In this document: positions 35,219-42,987 of the stretch, one piece after another
Numbering within the stretch: the stretch's first letter is position 1
How the letters are laid out: every line of letters begins with the position of its first letter
Assembly: GCA_022509025.1 (NCBI GenBank)
Contig: JAFLUB010000013.1
Location: 1 to 59,486 of the forward strand
Origin: Oscillospiraceae bacterium
Lineage (GTDB): Bacteria; Bacillota; Clostridia; UBA1381
Length of the DNA stretch: 59,486 bases
Reading direction: 5' to 3'
The notes under the pieces: model-generated
Seen by the model: the letters and a program-made list of their open reading frames with translations, nothing else
The model's database searches: none
What the model was told of the DNA's origin: nothing
Program-made: the position numbers and the translations under genes

Positions 35219-35824
35219 TTATTCTTTTTGTTCATCAATGTTTTGTACAATTTCACAAAACTCCTCATAGCTCAGCAATCTATTAAGCACATCCAAAAGC
35301 ATATTGGCTGATATTTTCATAGGAATGCCAAGAGAAGCCGCTACGGCACATCGCTTTTCACGGCTTCTCTCTCCTCCCGAAAGACCGAGCTTAAAAAGAT
35401 CGGTCTTTGTTATTGTCCGTCCCTCTTTTCGCGTATCAGCGGTGCCGTCAATGGAGCAGCCCGCTTTCTTAAGCGAATCAAGAATTATATCATCTTTTAT
35501 ACCTTCCACTCCCAGAAGTCCTTCTTTTCCCGCTTCGCTCTTTCTTTTTTCTTTCCCGAAAACTTCAGGAACATACGCGTGTTTTACCCTGTCCTCCGGA
35601 ATTGACTGCTTTATGTAATTTCTTATCCTGAACCCGGCAGTATCAGAATCTGTCAGTATTACAATACCTGTTTTCTCAGCCATTTTCTGTATACTCTCAA
35701 GTATCCTTCCGTCCGTGAACACACCAAAACCGTTCGTTGCTATTATGACAGTATCAACAAGTCTCGACAGCTTTATTTTATCATATATTCCTTCAACTAC
35801 TATTGTTTCTTTAATCTTGTACAT
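35219..35824 (-). CDS. Toprim/DUF4093 protein, RNase M5-like
   Basis: 201 residues. The N-terminal Toprim domain (about 3-100) has the catalytic glutamate in ETIVVEGIYDKIKLS and the DxD-type motif in GIVILTDSDTAGFRIRNYI, as in RNase M5, which matures 5S rRNA. The C-terminal half (DUF4093) includes TKTDLFKLGLSGGERSREKRCAVAASLGIP. Whether it truly processes 5S rRNA is inference. The start MYKIKETIV follows GGAG at 8 bases; the longer frame enters repeat copy C. Confidence 0.8.
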   Translation of the reverse strand: MYKIKETIVVEGIYDKIKLSRLVDTVIIATNGFGVFTDGRILESIQKMAEKTGIVILTDSDTAGFRIRNYIKQSIPEDRVKHAYVPEVFGKEKRKSEAGKEGLLGVEGIKDDIILDSLKKAGCSIDGTADTRKEGRTITKTDLFKLGLSGGERSREKRCAVAASLGIPMKISANMLLDVLNRLLSYEEFCEIVQNIDEQKE

Positions 35825-35866
35825 AAAAAAACTCCATTTCATCGTCCTGCCGCATAAATTTAACAC

Positions 35867-35990
35867 GGAAAAGGCTGGTCACAAATTGCATTTGCTGCTC
35901 GCCCATGCAATCTGGAATCAAGCAGATTGCCCTTTTGAGGAACGGCGACGTATATAGATACTTCAAGTTCCGAAAAAGAGCGAGATGCGC
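35867..35990 (-). repeat. Dispersed structured repeat, copy C
   Basis: About 124 bp and close to copy B, with one single-base indel near the left end. It contains the nested hairpin GGAAC ... GTAT-CTAT-ATAC ... GTTCC (read on the minus strand) and an extra perfect hairpin GCAATCTG/CAGATTGC. It lies between two leftward genes, 24 bases beyond the stop of the upstream one. Confidence 0.85.
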
Positions 35991-36013
35991 CGTTTATTTT
36001 TTTGTGTTATGTT

Positions 36014-36337
36014 TTATGCGCTTTCTTTTGCCTTATCTATACTTTCCACGATATAATTTTCAACTACTTCCCTGAGTCTTACAGGCTCTGTGCGTCGTAA
36101 TATAATTCTTTTAATAAATTCCAGCACATCGTCATATCTGTAAAAAACATTGTTTATCTGCTTGCTTTCGACTATTTTTCCTCCACCCTCATATATTGCT
36201 GTCTTTTGTATTTTTATACCGTAGCATTTAAGGTCACAGTAATCAGCCGATATATTTTCGGTTATAATATAGTAGTCAAGAAATATAAGGGGGTGTTCCT
36301 CAGTCTGTATTCTCTCGTACAAAACTTCACCGTTCAT
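36014..36337 (-). CDS. Small conserved protein of unknown function (107 aa)
   Basis: MNGEVLYERIQTEEHPLIFLDYYIITENISADYCDLKCYGIKIQKTAIYEGGGKIVESKQINNVFYRYDDVLEFIKRIILRRTEPVRLREVVENYI. The pattern (beta-rich N-terminus with YYIITE, YGIKI, helical C-terminus with EPVRLREVVEDY) resembles small Clostridia proteins annotated DUF6514, a name I give with low confidence. GGAGG-type site (AAGGAGG) upstream of the ATG. No signal peptide. Confidence 0.65.
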   Translation of the reverse strand: MNGEVLYERIQTEEHPLIFLDYYIITENISADYCDLKCYGIKIQKTAIYEGGGKIVESKQINNVFYRYDDVLEFIKRIILRRTEPVRLREVVENYIVESIDKAKESA

Positions 36338-36430
36338 ACATATGAAACCTCCTTCTGTATAAATCCTGATTTCAAGCCACCCAACATTATATGAAGAAAA
36401 ATTCCAATATATTCCGGTTACGTCCCATTT

Positions 36431-37570
36431 TTACGTTAAAACATAATACTCAGCAAGAAGCAGAGCAAGAAATATAATATTTGACACGGTAAAATATATT
36501 AAATATTTGCCTCTTAACGACTTATCCTCATGTCCTAACAGCTTAAATGATATAAGACTTGCCATTGACGCGATAAGCGTTCCCAGCCCGCCAAGATTAA
36601 CTCCGATAATAAGCGGTCTGAAATTATCTGTAAAACCCGAAAGCAGCAGCGCCGCGGGAACATTACTTATAAACTGACTTGATATAATCCCTGTCAGGCA
36701 TTCATGGCCATCTATAACACTCTTTATATAGTCGCTGAACATTGGAATACGCCCCATATTTCCGATAAACACAAAGAATGCTGTAAATGTCACTAACAGC
36801 GTATAGTCAACTTTGCCAAAAATCCTGTAGTCCGCCGCCGCAACCAGCGCTATGACAATCAATAGAGTTATTTTATAATCAATAACCCTTGCTACAGTCA
36901 ACAGACAGACAACAAATGAAATGAGATAAATCACTATTTTTTTCTTTTCTTCAATCTTCGTCCCTGTACCGAAGTTTATTTTTATGACACCTTTTCCGCC
37001 ATTAATGAAAATCCAGACAGATAAAATCAGGAATGACACAGCCGCGTACGGCAGCATTAATAAGATGAAATTACCAACGCTCAGCCCTGAAACACCGTGA
37101 AGATACAAATTCTGCGGATTGCCTATAGGTGTCAGCATACTTCCGAGATTTGCCGCTATTGTCTGCAATACTATAACAGGAATAATAAGTCTCTTTTTCT
37201 CAGCATCATCAAGCATGTTGAGAACCGTAAATGCGAACGGCACAAATGTTATCAACGCCACATCGTTAGTTATCAGCATACTGAAGAAAAAGCACAGCAT
37301 CACAAGTATAAAAGTCAGGCTTTTTATTCCATGTACCTTTTTTAGCATATTTTCAGCCAGCAGATTAAACACGCCCGTTTTCTGCAATCCCGCCATGACC
37401 GCCATCAGACAGAACAGCAGAGATAGTGTTCTGAAATCTATATAATCAAAGTATTCTATATCAGGTTTCACAAAAAACGAAGATATAATGGCAAGAACTA
37501 CCGCGATACTCAGTACTGTTTCATTTTTTATAAAGTGATATATTTTTTTCATAATGTTTTTTATTATCAT
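36431..37570 (-). CDS. SLC13/ArsB-NhaD superfamily permease
   Basis: 379 residues with about eleven membrane helices. The duplicated inverted repeat of the ion-transporter superfamily is visible: FFFSMLITNDVALITFVPFAF with AANLGSMLTPIGNPQNLYLHGVSG in the first half and SNVPAALLLSGFT with GVNLGGLGTLIASMASLISF in the second. Relatives carry arsenite, Na+/H+, citrate or dicarboxylates; the substrate is not decidable. The ATG at 37570 has only a weak GGG site. No obvious partner genes. Confidence 0.85.
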   Translation of the reverse strand: MIIKNIMKKIYHFIKNETVLSIAVVLAIISSFFVKPDIEYFDYIDFRTLSLLFCLMAVMAGLQKTGVFNLLAENMLKKVHGIKSLTFILVMLCFFFSMLITNDVALITFVPFAFTVLNMLDDAEKKRLIIPVIVLQTIAANLGSMLTPIGNPQNLYLHGVSGLSVGNFILLMLPYAAVSFLILSVWIFINGGKGVIKINFGTGTKIEEKKKIVIYLISFVVCLLTVARVIDYKITLLIVIALVAAADYRIFGKVDYTLLVTFTAFFVFIGNMGRIPMFSDYIKSVIDGHECLTGIISSQFISNVPAALLLSGFTDNFRPLIIGVNLGGLGTLIASMASLISFKLLGHEDKSLRGKYLIYFTVSNIIFLALLLAEYYVLT

Positions 37571-37591
37571 AACTTACCCGTCCATATTTCA

Positions 37592-37627
37592 TAAAAGCGG
37601 ACGTTCAAAACAGGTTTGAACGTCCCC
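37592..37627 (-). terminator. Terminator of the GH127 gene
   Basis: GGACGTTCAAA and TTTGAACGTCC form a perfect 11-bp stem with a 5-base loop, followed on the minus strand by GCTTTTAT. Confidence 0.85.
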
Positions 37628-37634
37628 TTTAAGA

Positions 37635-40600
37635 TTATTCGCTTTTTACAAATGTTATTGTGTATGTTTCTGATGTTTCATAATCCTCAGCATAAACTGT
37701 GATTGTAACAGGTGTTTCCAAAACGCTTACAGTCTTTGCAACCGTATCATTTATCAGAACATTGTTCACATATACCAGTCCGTATTTCTCAGCAGGGGTT
37801 GCCTTAAGACTTACGCTTATCGTATCCGCAGGAACAGTAAGTGTATACTCCGTCACATCAGGAGCAAATGCCGGTGACAATGTTCCTACGTCAAAGGTCA
37901 ATGCCTTAAGTGACGAATCTGTGCCGTAGTCTGTTACTATCCTCACCTCACCGCAGAGCTTCGGCGCGTCTGTGCCGGCGTCGGCTCTGAATATGATATG
38001 CAGCGCATCCTTACCCTTAATTGTATCCGCAGTTGACGGAGTTGCCGCTGTCACAACCTCTGTCGGTATCTCGTAACGGATTGTTTCGTCCTTCCCGCTT
38101 GCGGTCACATCAGCTATCTTTATTTCACCCGCATAGATACTCATCTTTCTGCCCGCGTCACCTGAATGATATGTGACTGTCAGATAATTCTTAACACCCT
38201 TCTTAACAGCCATCTGATAATCAACATACCCGCCGTTTTTAATTTCACGGTAGTTTGTCATTGTGCCTGTGCCCTCAACGCCGGTTGAATTATCCTGGCT
38301 GTAGCCGTGTCCGTTCTCCTGTTGGTCGTGTGACGGCTCGATTGAATCTATAATGATATTCTCATCGCGTCCCTTCTGCTTGTCGGCAAGTACCTGAGCC
38401 TGCTGCTCCTCCTCTGTCATGCCTGATACATACCAATAAATGCCATAGCGTTCGCCATGACGCTTATAATGCGGCGTAAATACAAGAGACTGGTCTGTAT
38501 TCTGCATTGTGAATTCAAGCTTACCATCTGTTTTTACCAGGTTCTCATTGAGATTGCCAAGCCAATCCTCACGCGTTCCGTAATCTGAATCTATTATCAC
38601 ATACTCATTGACATTAGCCTTATTCTTCGGTTTTCTTACAGCCATGCCATGACTTTCCTCCTGAAAGTCAGTTGTCGGAATCCCAACGCTCAGCACAGTC
38701 GGACCGTACTTGAACGCTGTTATTGTTTCGTTGTCGGGAAGTCCGTAAGAGCGCATTTCCATAGGCATTGTGATTTCAATTGTATCACCTGATTTCCATT
38801 CACGCTCGATTGTTATATAACCTGCTGACTGCGTATAATTTTCTTCCGTTCCGTTCACCTTAACAGTCGGCGCTGATGCGCACCATTCCGGCACACGGAG
38901 CGATATTGCAGTGATAGTATCATCAGTTGTGTCCTCAGACAGATTAATCGATGAAGCAAGCGGAGTCATTTCCTTATCCCAAAGGAATACCTTGATTTTA
39001 TCAGCATTGTCTAATCCTGTTTCAAACCCCTTACTCTCTCCATTATTGACAGTATAATCAAGCTTCCTTAAAGCAATCAAAGCACCTTTTGTATAAGCCG
39101 CCGCATATACAGACACATCACCGCTTTTCCCGCTGTTATTTGCAACTGTTCCTCTGACAATTGTCATTTCGTCTTTGACAGACTGTTCAGCTGCCAAGGT
39201 CCAACCGCTTTCAATTACATCTATTGTAAATTTCGCCGTTTCACCATCAGGAAGCTGAGATTCCTGCGTCAGCTTTATTCCGTTATCTCTGTCAGTTAGT
39301 ATAGAGCTTATATACTGATTAACGACAATCATGTTGTCTTTCTTATAATAAATGCTGTCGGTAAGTTTCGTAAAGTTCTCCATTCCTGAGCCGGTGCAAC
39401 ACCAGAAATCATCCCAGCGCGACGAATATACCTTGAAATAACCGGTAGACATAGGTTGGAAGTACATAGTCATACCCGTTTCGGGGTTCTGGCTTGATAT
39501 AATCGCGTTTAAGAATGTACCCTCATAATAATCCTTATACTTCTTCTCACCCGTTATTTTATAAAGCTCACGAGAGAGTTTGAGCATATTATATGTGTTA
39601 CAGGTCTCGCAATTTACGTTGTTTCGGAATGCGTTCTCAGTATGTGCCGCACGGAAATGCTCATTTTCGCTGTTGCCGCCCGTGATATACGAGTGGTCAT
39701 TTACAACTATATCCCAGAAATTCTCGGCAACCGTCAGATAATACTCTCTGTTATGAGTATTATCCGGCGCGTCCTTTTCAACCTGTCCGTTTGTTTCATC
39801 AATTGTTCTTACCCGGTTCAAAGCTCCGATAATCTTCGGGATTGTCGTGTTGGCATGTTTGTTCGCAAGAACATCATTATGGTTATAAATACTGTCAAAT
39901 AAGCTTATTTCATCAAACATATGCGCCGCTTTAGCATGATTCGGGTTACCCGTAATTTTATAAAGCTCATAAAGCGCGTCATTCATGCCGCCGTATTCTA
40001 TATTCAATACGCGATTTTGCATTGTCGGATTATAATTTCCTACTCTGTTATACACCCACGTTCCAAGCATATCAGCCATTTCAAGCGCTTTTTCATTGCC
40101 GGTGAGTTTATATGTGTCAACAAGTCCGGCAAGAATTTTGTGCATCGTGTACCACGGTACCCAAGCCTGAGTTGTTATATTGGTTTTATTGTTTTCAACA
40201 TTATCAAACTGTCCCTCTCCCGAAACGACACTGCCGCGGCTCCATGCGTTGGTTGTCGCGAAAAGATAGCCCTTTTTCACGGTCTGTCCGTTCACAGTTT
40301 TGTCCTCTTTAATCTGCGCTTCATACAGCGCGTCAATTAAGTCATTTGACATTTTAAGCAGTTCCTCAGCGCCCGTGTTATTATACCCTTGGGCAACTGC
40401 CGTCATATAATGCCCTACCGCGTGACCTGCTATAAGGCTTGTTTCCCATCCGCCGTATGTATTTGATGTTGATGAAAGTCCCGCGGTGCGACGAAAACCT
40501 GACGCTAATTTATCAACATCAAAATCACTCAGGTAATCAGCCATTTTTTCCGTGCCGTTTATAAGATAATCGTCCTTCATTTCAACATCAGTCATGCTGT

Positions 40601-42518
40601 ATTCAGACAGTCCGGTTATAGATGGAGCAGCAAGGATTGTCACTTTAAATTCCTTTGTGTATACTGTTTCCCCGTTTTTAACGGTAGCTGTGAGCGTCAC
40701 GCGTTTGTCACTTTCGCCCGCCGCCGGCGCATTTATTGTCATATCCTCGTTGATTACGCTGCTGTCGCTGCCTGACCACACAATATCACTGCCGTTACCG
40801 CCTTTTGCCGGCAGGTTTGTACCGCCGGTGAGTTCGGTTGTCCCGAAATCAAGCGCGGTATAGTCCTTATATGCCGCGTCCGCACTGAGTTTTACCGCAT
40901 ATTCATCATATGTCATTTTTATTTCCTCCGCTGAGCAGATTTTATTGTAAATCTTTATTTCATCCATCGAACCGCAGAAATACGCGTCTGATGCCCAATG
41001 CGATTTGCCTATATAGTTTGTTGTTTCGGTTATTCCGGTTACGGCATTTGAACAATCCTTTTCACTGACCAGCTCACCGTTTCTGTAAAGCCGGACATGA
41101 TTTGCCGTTCTTGTCACAGCGTAATGCTCCCATATTCCTGTATTGGCAAAGGCTGTAACATTCATGGTATCTGCAGTACCGTTCACAACTGACTCAACTC
41201 GTCCGCCTGATGGAGAGTAAAAAAAGTTGTTTGAGGTATCAGTACCAAAGTCAAAAAATCTTGCCCATTCCTTAACCTCGCTTGTTTTAACCCATGCCAT
41301 AATTGTCATATTGTCGGTCATAATTCCATTCGGCAGCTGCATATATCCGTTTACACCGTCAAATGTAAGACCATTGCCGGAAATACCTTTTCCGCTCTCA
41401 ACCGACGCGCCGCCAAAGATAAGCGATGCAGCATCTGCAGGATTTTCAAAGTCATAGAAAAGCGATAAATTTTCGTCTCTTATTTTTGTCACCCGGAACT
41501 CATCTGCAAGGCGCGTTCCGTTATCAAGCAGCGAAACTTTGATTATGTCATTATCCGATGCTTCAAGAGTCAGTTCCGTCTTTGTTACGGCATTTGCGGA
41601 AACAGTTAATGTAGTATCGGCAGTTTCTGAAACGGCTTCTCCGCTTTCGTCATATGCCGCAGCCAAAACAGTTACTTCTTTATCCGCGTCCGTAAAGTTT
41701 GAAACTGAAACATATACAGTAACTTTCCCATCAGATGCTTTTGACCTTTCTCCGTCTATAGCCCACTGAACACCGGAGCTTGCAAGAGTTACGGTTCTTG
41801 TGCCAGCATTAGCGGTAAGTTTAACCGATACCGGCGGAATAAGAGAAGTGAGCGTTTTATATTTATCCGCGTCGCCCGCTGTTATTGTTATATCGCAGTT
41901 CTTTGTAAGACCTGATATATCTATTGAGCCTCCCGCATAGTAAACGCCCGCTTTTGTGCCGCCCGAAAGATGCAGTGTTCCGCCGTCTATGTACACGTCC
42001 GGCGCGACAATTGCCGCAGCAGCATTTTCGTTGTCGGTAAATGTAGCGTTATGCAATGTCATATTTGCGGTGCTGTTACAGTTTATCGCATAGCGGCTTG
42101 CGGTTGACGTTTTGAAGTTCTGAATTGTCACGTTATCGAATTTTATCGTTCCCGCCATGTACCAAAGCGCCGCATCCGTGAATGTGCCTGTGGACTTGTT
42201 TCCGTCTATTGTCACATCCGAGAACATCCAGTCGCTTCCTTCGATATTTTGATACAAAACCGCGTCGTTCCATTTATCGTTGCCTTTTATAATCTTATGA
42301 CCGTTTCCCGTAAGCGTTCCTGTTGACGCTTTAGCGTTTATTCCCGCATTGACCGCCGTAATGTCCGCGGTCAATTCATAATTACCGCCATTGGTGAGTG
42401 CGCTTGCAAGTCCGCTTTCATTTGATACAGCCGTCGCCGCTGATACCGGCACAGCTGCAAACGCTGATACCGCTATCGACAGCGCGGATACCACGGCCGC
42501 TATTTTTTGGGTTTTCAT
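37635..42518 (-). CDS. Secreted multidomain GH127 (DUF1680) glycoside hydrolase, probable beta-L-arabinofuranosidase
   Basis: 1627 residues. Signal peptide 1-28 (ending VSA), a beta-helix-like N-terminal region (about 30-230), an Ig-like stretch, a LamG/concanavalin domain (about 355-545), a bacterial Ig-like module, then the GH127 (alpha/alpha)6 catalytic region from about 635 (GLSEYSMTDVEM, GGWETSLIAGHAVGHYM). The zinc and nucleophile residues known from HypBA1 are present: Glu971 and Cys973 in CETCN, and Cys1040-Cys1041 in FWCCTGSGMEN. A DUF4986/CBM-like region and a C-terminal cadherin-like beta-sandwich (LKALTFDVGTLSPAFAPDVTEYTLTVP) follow. GH127 removes beta-L-arabinofuranose from plant cell-wall polymers. 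GAGGAGTGAG precedes the ATG. No SLH or sortase motif. Confidence 0.9.
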   Translation of the reverse strand: MKTQKIAAVVSALSIAVSAFAAVPVSAATAVSNESGLASALTNGGNYELTADITAVNAGINAKASTGTLTGNGHKIIKGNDKWNDAVLYQNIEGSDWMFSDVTIDGNKSTGTFTDAALWYMAGTIKFDNVTIQNFKTSTASRYAINCNSTANMTLHNATFTDNENAAAAIVAPDVYIDGGTLHLSGGTKAGVYYAGGSIDISGLTKNCDITITAGDADKYKTLTSLIPPVSVKLTANAGTRTVTLASSGVQWAIDGERSKASDGKVTVYVSVSNFTDADKEVTVLAAAYDESGEAVSETADTTLTVSANAVTKTELTLEASDNDIIKVSLLDNGTRLADEFRVTKIRDENLSLFYDFENPADAASLIFGGASVESGKGISGNGLTFDGVNGYMQLPNGIMTDNMTIMAWVKTSEVKEWARFFDFGTDTSNNFFYSPSGGRVESVVNGTADTMNVTAFANTGIWEHYAVTRTANHVRLYRNGELVSEKDCSNAVTGITETTNYIGKSHWASDAYFCGSMDEIKIYNKICSAEEIKMTYDEYAVKLSADAAYKDYTALDFGTTELTGGTNLPAKGGNGSDIVWSGSDSSVINEDMTINAPAAGESDKRVTLTATVKNGETVYTKEFKVTILAAPSITGLSEYSMTDVEMKDDYLINGTEKMADYLSDFDVDKLASGFRRTAGLSSTSNTYGGWETSLIAGHAVGHYMTAVAQGYNNTGAEELLKMSNDLIDALYEAQIKEDKTVNGQTVKKGYLFATTNAWSRGSVVSGEGQFDNVENNKTNITTQAWVPWYTMHKILAGLVDTYKLTGNEKALEMADMLGTWVYNRVGNYNPTMQNRVLNIEYGGMNDALYELYKITGNPNHAKAAHMFDEISLFDSIYNHNDVLANKHANTTIPKIIGALNRVRTIDETNGQVEKDAPDNTHNREYYLTVAENFWDIVVNDHSYITGGNSENEHFRAAHTENAFRNNVNCETCNTYNMLKLSRELYKITGEKKYKDYYEGTFLNAIISSQNPETGMTMYFQPMSTGYFKVYSSRWDDFWCCTGSGMENFTKLTDSIYYKKDNMIVVNQYISSILTDRDNGIKLTQESQLPDGETAKFTIDVIESGWTLAAEQSVKDEMTIVRGTVANNSGKSGDVSVYAAAYTKGALIALRKLDYTVNNGESKGFETGLDNADKIKVFLWDKEMTPLASSINLSEDTTDDTITAISLRVPEWCASAPTVKVNGTEENYTQSAGYITIEREWKSGDTIEITMPMEMRSYGLPDNETITAFKYGPTVLSVGIPTTDFQEESHGMAVRKPKNKANVNEYVIIDSDYGTREDWLGNLNENLVKTDGKLEFTMQNTDQSLVFTPHYKRHGERYGIYWYVSGMTEEEQQAQVLADKQKGRDENIIIDSIEPSHDQQENGHGYSQDNSTGVEGTGTMTNYREIKNGGYVDYQMAVKKGVKNYLTVTYHSGDAGRKMSIYAGEIKIADVTASGKDETIRYEIPTEVVTAATPSTADTIKGKDALHIIFRADAGTDAPKLCGEVRIVTDYGTDSSLKALTFDVGTLSPAFAPDVTEYTLTVPADTISVSLKATPAEKYGLVYVNNVLINDTVAKTVSVLETPVTITVYAEDYETSETYTITFVKSE

Positions 42519-42652
42519 CTATCTCACTCCTCAAAACTGATATTGACATTTTCCTATATATGTATTATAATCTAAACAAATAAGAAAAGCAATATATTAT
42601 ACCTAACAAAAATATTATAAGAATTATTTTATATAAAGTTTATTATAAACTC

Positions 42653-42681
42653 TTGAAGTTTTGTAAAAAATGTATTATAAT
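42653..42681 (+). promoter_or_regulatory. Promoter of the SRP RNA gene
   Basis: TTGAAG, 17 bases, TATAAT, placing the transcription start near 42688, about 30 bases before the folded RNA. Confidence 0.6.
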
Positions 42682-42717
42682 AGACAAGTAAGTTTTTTTG
42701 ACATAATATATTGACAC

Positions 42718-42832
42718 TTCGGCGATGACGACCGAGCCCGCGCGACCGGAACCCGTGAACCTTGTCAGATGGGGAACCAAGCAGCAATAAGCGGTGCTTC
42801 CGGTGTGTTGCGGTAAACTCGGTCTGAGCCTT
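42718..42832 (+). ncRNA. ffs: Bacterial signal recognition particle RNA (small type)
   Basis: The core GTCAGATGGGGAACCAAGCAGC (in two parts: GTCAGATGGGG at 42764-42774 and AACCAAGCAGC at 42775-42785) is the Ffh-binding tip of SRP RNA. The long hairpin is supported by GACCGAG (42730-42736) pairing with CTCGGTC (42818-42824), GCG with CGC, and ACCGGAA with TTCCGGT. No Alu-domain extension is evident, so it is the small 4.5S-like form. It lies directly upstream of dnaX, the same place as scr in Bacillus. Ends are approximate. Confidence 0.9.
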
Positions 42833-42847
42833 ATTTATAGCTAATTT

Positions 42848-42869
42848 AACGCCTTTCACGGCGTTTTTT
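42848..42869 (+). terminator. Terminator of the SRP RNA gene
   Basis: AACGCC, loop TTTCAC, GGCGTT, followed by TTTTC. Confidence 0.8.
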
Positions 42870-42910
42870 CATGTATAGGCAAAATCCTAAGAGGGTATGA
42901 ATTATTTAGC

Positions 42911-42975
42911 GCCTTGTCTGCCCACGATAAGAACGTTGAATTTTTCATTTACAGTTAACAGGTGGGCAGAAAGGC
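42911..42975 (+). promoter_or_regulatory. Inverted repeat in the dnaX 5' region
   Basis: The arms at 42911-42925 (GCCTTGTCTGCCCAC) and 42962-42975 (GTGGGCAGAAAGGC) pair over 14 bp with one bulge, 36-base loop. The right arm holds AGAAAGG and lies 12 bases before the dnaX start. Upstream, TAGG/CCTA (42876-42889) may add a small hairpin. Confidence 0.45.
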
Positions 42976-42987
42976 TATGGGGATTTC

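Noticed and set aside
42698-42725. TTGACA before the SRP RNA as its -35 box
   Set aside because: No -10 element lies 16-18 bases downstream; TTGAAG-17-TATAAT at 42653-42681 fits better.
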